DNA from: Chelydra serpentina
Taxonomy: Eukaryota; Chordata; Testudines; Chelydridae
Direction of reading: 5' to 3'
Assembly: GCA_037349315.1 (NCBI GenBank)
Contig: JBAIAC010000027.1
Coordinates: forward strand, 1,550,001 to 1,614,000
DNA length: 64,000 bases
Below, in pieces: positions 34,366 to 46,800 of the stretch; the first letter of the stretch is position 1, and the number at the start of each line of letters is the position of its first letter. Made by a program: the position numbers and the translations under genes. Under the pieces are notes generated by a model, which worked only from the letters and a program-made list of their open reading frames with translations, made no database searches and was not told the origin of the DNA.

Positions 34366-34690
34366 CAGCAGTTCTATGCTGAGTTGATTAGACCAACACG
34401 GGGGGTTGGGGTGGGGAGGGATGCAGGGTTCATTACAGCTTTAAAGTTACACAGAAACCATTTTCTAAAATAAATATGACATTTTATTGCATTTACTGCC
34501 CATTGCATTATACAGTTTCGGATTGGCTTGGTTACTTTGCAGGAACCATTTCCCGTGCTGCATGCGCTGTTTAGGGTTTGACTTCCTGTTTTCCTCATCT
34601 TTACATTTGTAAAACTTTAGTTTTTTGTTCTTTAGTTTATATTAAATAGTTTCCTGGGTGTTCCCCCTTGTTGTAGCTGGCTGAGACAGT

Positions 34691-34809
34691 TAGGGTGACC
34701 AGATGTCCCTTTTTATAGGGACTGCCAATTTTTGGGTCTTTTTCTTATATAGGCTCCTATTACCCCCCACCCCGTCCCGATTTTACACACTTACTGTCTG
34801 GTCACCCTA
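34691..34809. mobile_element. Non-autonomous hAT element with perfect 8-bp target duplication
   Basis: 119 bp with terminal inverted repeats TAGGGTGACCAGA / TCTGGTCACCCTA, flanked by exact direct repeats GAGACAGT at 34683-34690 and 34810-34817. An 8-bp duplication is diagnostic of hAT transposition. Confidence 0.93.
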
Positions 34810-34934
34810 GAGACAGTTTGGTTTTTTAGCCTACTGACCTATTTACTTATTCGATTTAGCACAAACATTTTGTTTTAACCTGATTTACTGACCTCCCCAA
34901 TTCTATCTGCAAAGAAATGAGCCCCCCACTCTCC

Positions 34935-35330
34935 CTGTGTTAATTCCTCAGGTCAGGCCCATGGCCAGCTAGCCCAGCATCCTGTCTTCTGACAGTGGCT
35001 GGCACCAGATGTTTCAGAGGGAGTGAACAGAACAGGGCAATTATTGAGTGACCCATCCCGTCATCCAGTCCCAGCTTCTGGCAGTCAGAGGTTTAGGGAC
35101 ACCCGGAGCACGGGGTTGTCACTGACCATCTTGGCCAATAGCCAGTGATGGACCAACCTATCCTCCAGGAACTTCTCTAATTCTTTTTGGACCCGTTATA
35201 GTTTTGGCCTTCACAACATCCCGACAACAAGTTCCACAGGCCGACTGTGCGTTGAGAGAGAAAAACACTTCCACTGGTTTGTATGAAACCTGCTGCCTAT
35301 TGATTCCACTAGGCACTGCTGGGCCCTTCA
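34935..35330 (-). mobile_element. CR1 LINE 3' fragment
   Basis: Same 3' region as the CR1 at 32.5-32.9 kb (agcatcctgtcttctgacag, tggctggcaccagatg, tccacaggccgactgtg), in the same orientation, about 400 bp. Confidence 0.85.
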
Positions 35331-37389
35331 CTGCGGCGCCAGAGCTAGGACAAGGTGCGGGAGACACGCTGCCAGCAGTGATGCAGCCAGAGGGGCTCGG
35401 ACCTGGCCTGCACACACACCCTGCTCCCTGGCTGTGCCTGGGGGCCCAGGCCCATGTGTTTGCTCATAGATAAAGGATCCTCCAGCTCTCAGCCTCTGCT
35501 TGGACTGCAGAAAGTTTTAACTGTCCCCACCCTGCACTATCTGCAGCTTCACAGGCGTCAGACCGATGCACTGTTCAGCTGTTTGTCTGTACAGGGTCCC
35601 TCGGTCAGGGAGCTGCCAGACACACGGATCTTTGCTCAACAGATGGCTCGGCTTCCAAGCAGCAGCCAAGTTTTGTCCTTACCTCCTAAGCCTCGCAGAG
35701 GTTTTGTAAAAAGACTGATATCCCCACACGCAGCTCTGCCAGTGCCCCTCGCTCCCAGCCTCCGCTATCCCAGCCCGGGCTCTTCCTCCCACAACCAAAC
35801 CTCTCAACCCTGACCCCACGCCTGCGATGTTCCTGTCCTGCTGACCCGGCCTGCCCTGCTCCAGGGTTTCTCCTACACAGGCATTACTGCAAGGCTAGCA
35901 GGATTGGGATGCCCTGGCCAAGCCGAGCATCCATGGTGTTGGGGAGCAGGGCAGGCAGGGCCAGCCAGGACCCACTGCCTGTGGGGCAGAGCAGTAGCTA
36001 CAATGGGCAACGATGGAGAATCAGAAACACTTACCGGTTGTAGATTTGATTGCCACATGCTGCTCCCTTAGCTGGGCACTGCGGGGCCCAAAGGCTGCAG
36101 ATGCCACAGCTTGAGCACCCGCAGCTGAAGAGCAGGAAGTGTAAGCGGCCAGTGAGTGCTGCTGCCCCAGTCCCATGTACAGCGACAGGGACTCGCTTTA
36201 AAGCCGGTCTCTAGAGGGGCTGAGCAGGTGTTCCCAGGAAGGGCTAACATGACAGGCCCAGAGCAGACTGTCACTGCAGCTGGATGGCTGTTTGCTGAGC
36301 CAAGAACCCACAGATCACATCTACTTTGTCAGCATGGAAAAGATGGCAGCTACCCTCGACTTCAGCTGGCAGGTCCCAGCATGTGCTGTGGCCAGGCTGC
36401 GCCAATGAAGGGAGCAGCGTGGGCCAGACCCCGTTTCCATGTGCCATGGCTAGGCACTGAGGAGAGCCCAAAACAACCATGTTCCCCAGGAGGACAGAGC
36501 GTGCTGTCCCATGGGCTCCTGCCAGCCTGTCCCAGCTGCGGGGCGGAGGTCCCTGCTGTTACTGCCCTCTGGCAGCCAAGCTCTCCCCAGATACTGCCCC
36601 CATTTCTGCCAGGGGCTCTGGCTGGTGTCAGAGCTCCGGCAGCGCTGCCTGGAGCAGGGATTAACTACCCCTTTGAGGCAGCAGAAGCCCTGGCTGAGGG
36701 CAGGCAGCACCACCAGCCTGGAGCAGGTGGAGCTGTGGGATGGGCTCGGTAGACTCCGCTGCCTGACTCACCCAGGGAAGATGAGCTTGTTGGCAGGAGC
36801 CTGGTAAATCCACTTGGGCATGGAGGGCAGTATGGCTGAGTGGTCAGAGCAGGGACCAGCCCGAGGGCAGAAGGATTCTCATCTCTGCCATGGACACTCT
36901 GCGAGGCTGGCCAAGGTGGTCACCTTGGAGGCGAAATGCAAGCTGGGGCCCTCTGGCGCAGTGATCCACCCACCCATCCCTGGTGGCTTCCCCTGCCAGC
37001 TACCAGCAGCTGGTACGAGGCTGGGCTCCCAGCTTGAAACAGGCAGTGCTACCCTGCAGGAAACACGGGTGAGCTTGGCAAGAAGCCCAAGGCTGCCCAC
37101 CTGAGCCTGAGAGAGAGGGAGAGTCCTGGCCCAGCTGAAGAGTTGCGGGCCCCAGAGCAGACTTGGGATGAGGACAGTTCTCGGGGCAAGGCTGGCCCTT
37201 TGAATGCTGCCTGCCAGGCCAGGCCAGCCCCTGCAAACTGCTCCTCCGGCGGACTCCAGCAGTGGCTGTGGGGCTCAGGACAAGCAGCCCCTTCCCTCCG
37301 CCCGCTGGGGGCACTGAGGGGAAGTCGAACCTGCCCTGCGCCAGAGAAGGAAGGAGTCAGAGCAGGGCACGGCTGACAGCCAGTGCAGC
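35331..37389. other. Intergenic DNA between the CR1 cluster and the FLOT2 3' end
   Basis: GC-rich with many short open frames, none recognised. One MIR-like SINE is listed separately. Confidence 0.55.
36825..36935 (+). repeat. MIR-like SINE
   Basis: cagtatggctgagtggtcag resembles the tRNA-like head of MIR; ctctgccatggacactctgc and ggccaaggtggtcac resemble the conserved core. Confidence 0.45.
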
Positions 37390-37405
37390 ATGGTCACGCT
37401 GCCTC

Positions 37406-37411
37406 TTTATT
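37406..37411 (-). terminator. FLOT2: FLOT2 candidate distal poly(A) signal
   Basis: AATAAA on the minus strand, about 3.4 kb past the stop codon, followed by a moderately GU-rich stretch. Confidence 0.45.
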
Positions 37412-38267
37412 ATACAGGATGTAACGTCAGCAGAACGATGGCATGCACAGCTGTGCAGCACGGTCATGCACAATTTACATGCAGATATGAACAGTCAGCG
37501 CCTGGCCTGACATGGCAATAAGCTAGTTCCAGATATACAGAGTAGTGTGTCTGGGGCATATGCACAAGCCAGCAGATAAACCCATCCCTTCCCCTCCTGC
37601 TGTCCAGCCAACTCCTCCTGCCCCCGGACGCAGAGCTAGCCTCAGCCCTGAGAGAAGCCCCAGGAGGCCAGAGATTCCTTCACTCCGCGGGTTTTCCCCT
37701 GGAAATCCTGCCAGACCGTTTCAGCTCCACATTCCACTTGAACTCACCCCCCAGCTCCCAAAGAGGGAGGCACCTTCCCAGCTGCGGGCAGACGGGTAGC
37801 AGCCTGCCAGAGCGCAGACAGCTCAGACAGTTTTTCACAAGCTGCCCCACAGCCAGAACAGTGTTGAGGAAAGAAACAGGTGGTGGGAAACCAGGGCATT
37901 CCCCGACAAAGCCGCAGGTTTGCTCTGCAGGGAGGATCTTCCACGGGATGCACAAGGCAGCCGGAGCCCCTCATGCTGACCCAGCCGGGGCAGGGAGGAG
38001 GAAGAAATGTAACAGGGTGCGGGGCAGCAGTAGACTGTCTCCTCTGCAGACCTGGGGAGTCTGACTTTGGCAAAGAAAGAAACTGGTGTCCACGTGCCAG
38101 GGGGTGGCACAGAACTGGGCACTGTACTTCAGCGTAGGAGTCACACTGCAGGCCCCAGGAGCAGACAGCAGGGGGCTGTGGGTGAGGACTGAGGGAAGGG
38201 GGAGAACGGGCACTGGTCCTGGGGGGGCATTAGGTCTAGGGCCCCCCAGTTCACCACCACCGGCAGA

Positions 38268-38273
38268 TTTATT
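38268..38273 (-). terminator. FLOT2: FLOT2 candidate proximal poly(A) signal
   Basis: AATAAA on the minus strand, about 2.6 kb past the stop codon. Confidence 0.4.
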
Positions 38274-40856
38274 GTTATGCTGATGGGCTTGGCACCTTCT
38301 CTCGCCGCCATGGTGCTAACCCGGTAAAGTGAGAGACTGGAGGGCAGGGCATTTTCAAGGCCTACTGCCATGCAGAGTTTCCCGCTTAGTTTAATCCCCC
38401 ACCCCTCTTTGGGCCTGTGAAGCTTCTGGATTGGTCCCTATAACTCAGATCAGCTCCGACCAGGGCGTGAACACTCACTGCGACCACAAACACTTGGCCC
38501 TCAGACCAGCACGCCGGCCGGCACAGGCTCTGGCCTCAGCCCTGGAGGGATTTCACACAGCGCTGAATACACAGGGGGGCGCACTGGGCACCACTGCGCC
38601 CACCTCGAGTACAGAAAGCTGTTTGTAAAACAACCGAGACAAGCCCGAGGCAGGTCAAGCAGCACTGGGAGCCCTGGCGTGAGGCCCTCCTGCTAGGGGG
38701 AGCGACCCACACACCGCTGTGCCCCCCCCGAGCTGGACAAACCACCAGGGGAAGAGGAGCTGGCAAGAGCAGGCACCGCAACAGACACGAAGAGGAAAGC
38801 CTTGGCTACCACTGGCAGGAGAAGACACTTTGGCAGCAGCAGAGTGCCCGCTGGCACAGCTTGGCACCTACAGCAGCGGGATCAGTCACACAGAGGGACA
38901 GACAAGGCTGCTACACAGTCCAGGATTACAACAGCTATGGGACGCGGGTGCACCTCGCACTGTACTCACCCTGTGCCTGCTGCTGCCACCTTACACACAC
39001 CTCCACAGGGGACCCCCAGCACTGAAATCCACAGCGCCTGACAGCTGGAGCTGCACAGTTGGCATGTGTGACCAAGTCCTTCTGTGAGAGCCAGCTGCCC
39101 CCTGCAATCCATGCCAAAGGAGGTCTGACCACCCACAGCCGGGAGAGCCTCCTCGTGCTGCCACGGGGGGAATGGCAGGGAGAGCGTGGGAGACGGAGCT
39201 AGGACTCTGGGCCACATGCTCGACAAAATTAAATGGATCAAATCAGGCAGCGTTTGGATTCCAGCCCTGGAACCCCTTACCCGGGTGAAGGATTCCAGCC
39301 CCACCACGCCCAGATCCCTCCTCGGGCCCCCTGGCTGTGCCTACGCTGCCAGTCCCTGGTGCACCAACACCAGGGGAGCGCTAACGGACAGCAGCTCTGG
39401 CAGGGCCGGGGGGACACTGGCGCCCTGGCTACTCCCCAGCCTCAGCCTGGAGAGCACAGGCCCAGCATGCGCAGCTCCAGCCAGATCAAGCATTCTGCAA
39501 CCCACCACCGCCGCAGGCTGCACCTCAGGGCCCAGATGAAGGAAGCCAACGGGCTACACTGCCACCTGCGCGGTGTCTGGGCTGGGCCTTGCCGGCCGAG
39601 CGCTAGCAGGGCTGGTCGTGCTGCTGAGAGAAGCCGTTCGGAGGCCGTATGTACAAAAGGGAGCCAAGCAGAGCCCTGACTCCCGTAAAGGCAGCTGGCT
39701 TCCCACAGGAGCAGTTTCTTCTCTCAGGGACAGGGCAGGGTCTGCAATGCGCCTGGGACAGGAGGCTGGCTTCATGCCACTGACTGACAGACTCAATCGA
39801 GTGGGGCTGCAGGCAGTTCCCCCACTGGGGCAGGCAGCCGCCTGACACACACCAGAGAGCCGGTCTCCAGAGCACCTGTACGTGCCACGCCACCGTGCAC
39901 CGCAGGAGAGAAAGGGGCGCTCACAGGGCAGTGCTCATCCCGCACGTGGCCCCAGGGCTCTGGCTGCGGAGATCTGCCGAGAGAACGTCACTGTAGCCCG
40001 CTCAGCAGCTACATTTTGAGACTGAATCACGCAGTGGAGGAACCGTGGCCCCCGGATACAGTCCCACGTCTGCTGCAGCACGGCAGGCCCGGAGACCTGC
40101 ACCCTTACAATGCAGCTGGCTGGGCAGATCTCATCTAGCTCTGATAGGACTCATGCATTGGCTAAGAAGTCACTGGACCCCCAGCCTGGACTGGGCCCTT
40201 CAGAACTCTGCGTGGTCCTGAGGGCTTGGCTCAGTGCCGTCTTGCTCCACTCTGCGTGCCCTGGGGGCAATGTACAGGGGAGGCCAACAGCAGGTGACCA
40301 CAAAAGCAGTTGTGAGCGCAAGGCCGTGGGACTCGCTAGCTCACGTTTGTAACTCGGGCAGAGGAGAGGACGTCCTGCTCAGGGTTCTCTTCCAGCAGCT
40401 CCATGCACTGAGCGTGCTGCAGAAACAGGCTTCTGCCCTAAGGAAGAAGTTTGCAAGCCCCTCCAGCTACACTCCCTCACTGTCCCAGCGGATCCTCCCT
40501 GAGCCCCCGGGCTTCCAGCTCACCCCTCTCGGCCTCTCTGCCCCTGAGCTCCAAACAGAGGACAGAGAACTTCAAGGCACCAAGATTGCAAGACCAGACA
40601 AGCTGCCAATTATAACCGAGGATTCAAATCGACACTCCAGACTAATACAACACAATTAAACTTACAAAATAAATTCCCCTTAAGAAAAAAAGACCAATTT
40701 AACATGCATCATTCTGGTCCTACAAAATAAGGCACCAGAGCTTAAAAATGAACTTCCAATTGTCTTTGATATAAAAGGGTTTCCCAAGTGTTAAAGGCAG
40801 TTGATGTAAGAGTGCATAACAGGGAGCCATCTTCACTAGCTTTGGACTGGCCAGCC

Positions 40857-40895
40857 TCATGCCTGGGCTCCCGTGGCTTTCTGGATCAGGGGGAT
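40857..40895 (-). CDS. FLOT2: FLOT2 coding exon 11 (C-terminus and stop)
   Basis: 39 bp; [12 protein letters not shown] then TGA at 40859-40857. Corresponds to IPLIKKATGVQV in mammals as I recall it. Acceptor catcccgcag. Confidence 0.93.
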   Translation of the reverse strand: MPLIQKATGAQA

Positions 40896-43800
40896 CTGCG
40901 GGATGGGAAGAGAGATGCTGTTAGGAGAGTTGCAGTGGGACACGGAAGGTGAGGGAGCCAGCTCCAGGCTCTCTGGCTAAGACTCGGAACAAAGACTGGA
41001 GACGATGGGGAGAAAGAGCCTTCAGGGAGAGGGGAAGACATCAAGGACGTGTTTGAGCTTTGAGAGGTGGAGGGCGCACTGAAAGCCCCCTCCTTGCCCC
41101 CACAGCACATCATGGGAAGGGATCTCCCTCCTTCCCTTCCAGGAACTGCAGCCATGACTCGGCCTGGAGTGTGGGGCCACCAACTCTGCACAGTGACCCC
41201 CCAGCAACACTGGTCAGAGCAGCGGAGAGCTTCCTCAGTCCGACAACATGCAAAGGGCGTGGGGAAGGGGAGGGTTAAAGGGTTTCTAACCGGTGCTGCG
41301 GATATGTAATAAACCACAAAGAGAGCTAAGGGCAGATCCCCTGAAGTGGGAAGAGGCCTCAGCTCACCTTGGACAGATCGACGCCAGTGAGGGCATGCAC
41401 AGATGCGGGGATCTCGGCCAGCAGACGGCTCAGCTCAGACGTCACCTTGTTATTGTCCCCGCTGAGAATAACGATCTCGTCCACTTTGGCCAGCGGAGCG
41501 GCCACCTTGGCAGCGATCTGTGGAGGCGCAGGGGAAGGAGACCAGAATGAACCAGGGACCTTCATTTCCAGCAGGAGGCGACTGCTTGCAAACTTGCTGG
41601 CCAGACTTGAAAAGGTTCAGGTAGAAAAGTGCACCTGCAAGCATGTCCCCATCGGTCCTGACTGGCAGGAAGGCTCTGAGCACCCAATCTGGCCCTGGAT
41701 TTAGCCACAGCGCCGGCATGGTGCTGTGTGCGATTCACAGTGCAGCAGAGCCAAAGCTCCAGTAACCTTTCGCTGCCCTTGCCCACAGCCCCTCCCTGCA
41801 GCGGACTGGCTCAGAGACTGGCACCGAGTGGCAAAAAGCCGCTGGAAGCCTGGAGCCTCTCACCTGGGGCAGAGCATCCAGCACCAGCGCCATCTTGGCT
41901 GCGTCGCCGTACTGCTGGTAAGCCTCTGCCTTCAGCTTCATTTTCTCCGCGTCTGCTTTCCCGATGGCTTCGATGACAGAGGCCTCTGCCTCGCCAATCT
42001 TGCGGATCTTCTCTGCTTCGGCCTGCGCAAGGAGAACCTGCTTCACCCTGGAAAGGAAACAGCCCCTGCTTGGAAAGCGCCCAGAGCCCCGCTCCTTAGC
42101 GATGCGCTGCTGTGCTCAGCGGGGCTTCCGCACAGTAGGGCCTTCGAGAACCCCCTGAGCTGGGCTCAGCGTGCCGAGACCCCCTTGCTCCCAATGCAGG
42201 GCTCAACTCCCGTGCGACTCGGACTCAGCGTGCCGAGACCCCCCTGCTCCCAACGCAGGGGTCAAATCCCGTGCGACTCGGACTCAGCGTGCCGAGACCC
42301 CCCTGCTCCCAACGCAGGGGTCAAATCCCGTGCGACTCGGACTCAGCGTGCCGAGACCCCCCTGCTCCCAACGCAGGGGTCAACTCCCGTGCGACTCGGA
42401 CTCAGCGTGCCGAGACCCCCCTGCTCCCAACGCAGGGGTCAACTCCCGTGCGACTCGGACTCAGCGTGCCGAGACCCCCCTGCTCCCAACGCAGGGGTCA
42501 AATCCCGTGCGACTCGGACTCAGCGTGCCGAGACCCCCCTGCTCCCAACGCAGGGCTCAACTCCCGTGCGACTCGGACTCAGCGTGCCGAGACCCCCCTG
42601 CTCCCAACGCAGGGGTCAAATCCCGTGCGACTCGGACTCAGCGTGCCGAGACCCCCCTGCTCCCAACGCAGGGCTCAAATCCCGTGCGACTCGGACTCAG
42701 CGTGCCGAGACCCCCCTGCTCCCAACGCAGGGCTCAACTCCCGTGCGACTCGGGCTCAGCGTGCCGAGACCCCCCTGCTCCCAACGCAGGGCTCAACTCC
42801 CGTGCGACTCGGACTCAGCGTGCCGAGACCCCCTTGCTCCCAACGCAGGGCTCAACTCCCGTGCGACTCGGACTCAGCGTGCCGAGACCCCCCTGCTCCC
42901 AACGCAGGGCTCAACTCCCGTGCGACTCTGACTCAGCGTGCCGAGACCCCCCTGCTCCCAACGCAGGGCTCAACTCCCGTGCGACTCGGACTCAGCGTGC
43001 CGAGACCCCCTTGCTCCCAACGCAGGGCTCAACTCCCGTGCGACTCTGACTCAGCGTGCCGAGACCCCCCTGCTCCCAACGCAGGGCTCAACTCCCGTGC
43101 GACTCAGACTCAGCGTGCCGAGACCCCCCTGCTCCCAACGCAGGGGTCAAATCCCGTGCGACTCGGACTCAGCGTGCCGAGACCCCCTTGCTCCCAACGC
43201 AGGGCTCAACTCCCGTGCGACTCTGACTCAGCGTGCCGAGACCCCCCTGCTCCCAACGCAGGGCTCAACTCCCGTGCGACTCAGACTCAGCGTGCCGAGA
43301 CCCCCCTGCTCCCAACGCAGGGGTCAAATCCCGTGCGACTCGGACTCAGCGTGCCGAGACCCCCCTGCTCCCAACTCAGGGCTCAACTCCCGTGCGACTC
43401 GGACTCAGCGTGCCGAGACCCCCCTGCTCCCAATGCAGGGGTCAAATCCCGTGCGACTCGGACTCAGCGTGCCGAGACCCCCCTGCTCCCAACGCAGGGG
43501 TCAACTCCCGTGCGACTCGGACTCAGCGTGCCGAGACCCCCCTGCTCCCAACGCAGGGCTCAAATCCCGTGCGACTCGGACTCAGCACGCTGCCAGGCCA
43601 AGTTTGGGTGCCTGTACCCGCTGGGCCACTCACTTCTCGCCCTCAGCAATCTGCTGCATGCGGTGCGCCTCGGCCTCTGCCGGCCGCTTGATGGTGGCTG
43701 TCAGCTCCTTGTCCATCCGGATGATCTCTTTCTCCTCAACGTCAATCTGCTTCCTGCGTTGCACCACCTCGATCTCGATCTCCTCCTGGCGGATCTTCTG

Positions 43801-46800
43801 CTGCTCCCGGGCACCCTGCAGCTCGTAGGCCAGCTGGGCCTCGGCAGTCTGCACACAGAGAGGGACTCCAATGGCTTAGCCTACAAAGCTGTTAGCTGTC
43901 TCCCCAAGCCTAGCTGAGACCTCAGAGGCACGAAGGGGAACCCCTCCTTGTGCTAGCTGCCTCCTAGGACGCGGGATATCTTGATCTAGACAAACCCAGC
44001 CCCAGGGATTAATGGATGGATGGAGGGCAGTGCTCCCTCTTCTCAAATGTCACCTGATTCCAGACTGTCCCCGAATCTCCCTCACGCACCCAGTTAGCAA
44101 GCTCTAGAGGTGACTGCTGCCCCCGCTTTCCCCAGCGTGGGGAAGGAATGCAGCTCCCTGGGCTATTTTAGGAGTTTGCGATGTAGAGCAGGAGCTGGAA
44201 CCTGGCTCTGAGGAGATAAGCAGCATTGTTCTTCCCTCGCCATTGCAATGGAGAACACAAAGTCACTTCGGGATTTCCAGCCCTGACCCCTTGTCCAGTT
44301 ATAAAGGCTCTTGGTGCCCACCCTTAACACCAACTGAACAGAGAAGCTTGGCCGCTGACCCAGTAACAGACTGACATTGCTGGCCTTCCCTAGCAACGGA
44401 AGCAGAAGGACCTTGGCGGAGAGGAGACAGGATGACCTGGGAATGTCTCAAGAGTGAGTGGCCTCGGCCTGGGAGGTGCCCAAGCGTAAGAGCCTGCAGA
44501 GAAGAGAAGAGGTAACTGCTCTCTCTCTCCTGACAGGAATCTTCCCCATCCCACCCTGGGAACTGGAGTTGCAGCGAGGTGCTCTCCCTAGCAACACGTC
44601 AGGGCTTGGAGGAGCCCACGTTCTGTCCCTTGTAACACTCGTCCACTCCGCTCTCCTCCAGTCCCAGCTAGAGGAACGTGCTGTGAAGAGCACTCAAAAC
44701 TGTGCTGGGTCAGGGACTGCCCGAAATGCCCAAACTCTCTCCACAGCAGCCTGTCCCCATGTGCCCAGCTTTGCTCCACGTTCCAGCCCCTCGTTCCCCT
44801 CCCCTGGAGCTAACGGCAGACGCTGAAGCACCTGTACACATCAGGGCCAATGCCCCATCGTGCTCCAGTTGGACCCACTTGGGAAACCTCATGCTAAGGC
44901 AGCACTTGTCTAACTGGGAAACTGACCCCACCTCTTCTTGCACCTTGTGCCTAATGAACCAGCCAGTTCAGATGCTCTTAGCATTTATCTTCCTCCCTTC
45001 TGAGGCAGTACACACAGCCCTACGCATCCAACACATCCGTGGAGCTGCCAGGCCTGGAGAACCTAACGTTTCCTACTCAAAGGATTTGCCAGTACTGCAG
45101 CTAACCTGGACGGTAGAGTCTACAAATCTGTTTGACAAGCGACGTCTTCAGTGTAAAAAGGGAGAGAAGACGACTAAGCACAGAGCCCGGAAAAGGGCAG
45201 CCGGAAAGAACCCACTGCTACCGATCTCCAAGTCAGAAGTCCCGCCGGGGGAAGCAGGAGACTCACCTTAATGTTAATCTCCTGGCTGAAGGCGGCTTTC
45301 TGCATCTCAAAGGCCCGTTTGGAATCGGCCGTTTTAGTGTCGGACATGAACTTGATGTCCAGCATTTCCCTCTTGCACTCCGACTCCTGCAGGAAGGGAT
45401 CACACCACACACACAGTCAGGCGCGCGAGGACAGCAGCAGCCTTGGAAAGCGGCTGAGGGATGACCCTCGCTTTGGGGGAGTGCTGCTGAACGTACCCGA
45501 ATGCCGGCGTCTCGTTCAGCCTCTGCCACGCCAATGTCAGCATCTCTCTGAACAACGGCTGTCTGAGTCTTACCCAGCGAGCTCAGATACTCCACCTTAT
45601 CGTACACATCCTAGACAGAGGGAGACACTTCAAATCATCCCCCGCAAGTCATTGCAGCCGGAGCCCACCCCTCCTCCCCAGAGTGCCTAGTGCAAAAAGC
45701 AGCCGCTTCGCTCCAGGATATCACACCTGCCTTGCCAGCCTGCCTGAGAACTAGACAGATGCAAAAGGGGGAAGGTTACCACACTGAGGAGGGCAGAGGA
45801 GCTCTCTGCGCAACAGCCTTGTGACTCCTTATTGGTTCAGTTGGCAGCACACGATAGGGGAATTGCAGCTACGTTTACAGCCGGCCCTGGCGGGGTGCTG
45901 AATTCCAGCACTTCGCATACAGAGAACTGTATGTACGCTCCATATTTTATACCAGCCTGTAGCTGCTGTTATGAAAACTCCAGCAGGGCACCAGCAGACT
46001 GTAAATCCCATAGAGACCTTTCCAAATTAGTCAGCCTCAAAGAAGTCAGGACCGATAGGTTACTGCCTCATAAGCATTGCCAGTCGGCCCAGTGGGTTCC
46101 CCTTGTCCAGCTGTGGGGTTCCCTTTGCCCGGCTGTACCTTGATGGTAAAGCTCAGGATCTCGATGCCCATGCGGCCCACATCTGGCGCTGCCACCTCCC
46201 GCACCAGCTTGGCAAACTGATCCCTGTCCTGATAGATCTGCTCCACTGTCAGGGTGCCTGGGAAAGGAAACAAAGCCAAAGCGCTATTGCACGAACAGTG
46301 GGAAAAGCACAACAGGTGGGCGGTAAGCTTGGGAGATACCAGGAAACAAACAGGCCCCGTGTTAGAGCTGGGGGAAAGGGGAGTCAGGTTTGGACGTGAC
46401 GGCACAACCGTTTGGCCGGCTTTGCCAGGCCTGCCTCCATCTCAATTTCACACTGTCACGTGACGAGGAAGATGCCAGACACTCCGACTACGCAGAGCAG
46501 TGGTACTAGCTTGTTTCTCAAGTCCCCGGAGGGCAGCGAGGGAAGCAGCCGCGCAGAGCTGTACAGACAGAGGGGAGACGCCATTCAAGGCACTGGCTAC
46601 TGGGGCATCGGGGCAGCGCTAGTTGCACCACACCTAGGATGGATCGCAGATGCCCCTCCAGCGTTTGGAGGACCACGTTCTTAATGTCTTGGACGTTCTT
46701 CCCCAGGAACTGCTCACAGGCCACAGCCAGAAGCTCTCTCTCGGTCATTATTTTCACCTGGAGACAGGAGAAAAACACAGTGAGATAAAGGTCAGTCTAG

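Larger units (their letters stand above)
37390..40856 (-). other. FLOT2: FLOT2 3' UTR (probable extent)
   Basis: Minus-strand sequence following the FLOT2 stop, with no recognisable exon. The first canonical AATAAA I found is at 38273-38268 and the next at 37411-37406, so the UTR could be 2.6 or 3.4 kb, longer than I recall in mammals. The extent needs transcript data. Open frames here are GC-rich artefacts. Confidence 0.45.

Noticed and set aside
42171..43917. Overlapping open frames of 290-550 codons encoding Pro/Arg/Ser-rich repeats (PRPPCSQRR...)
   Set aside because: They are translations of the 59-bp minisatellite in all three phases of one strand, inside a FLOT2 intron; no start context, splice or family support.
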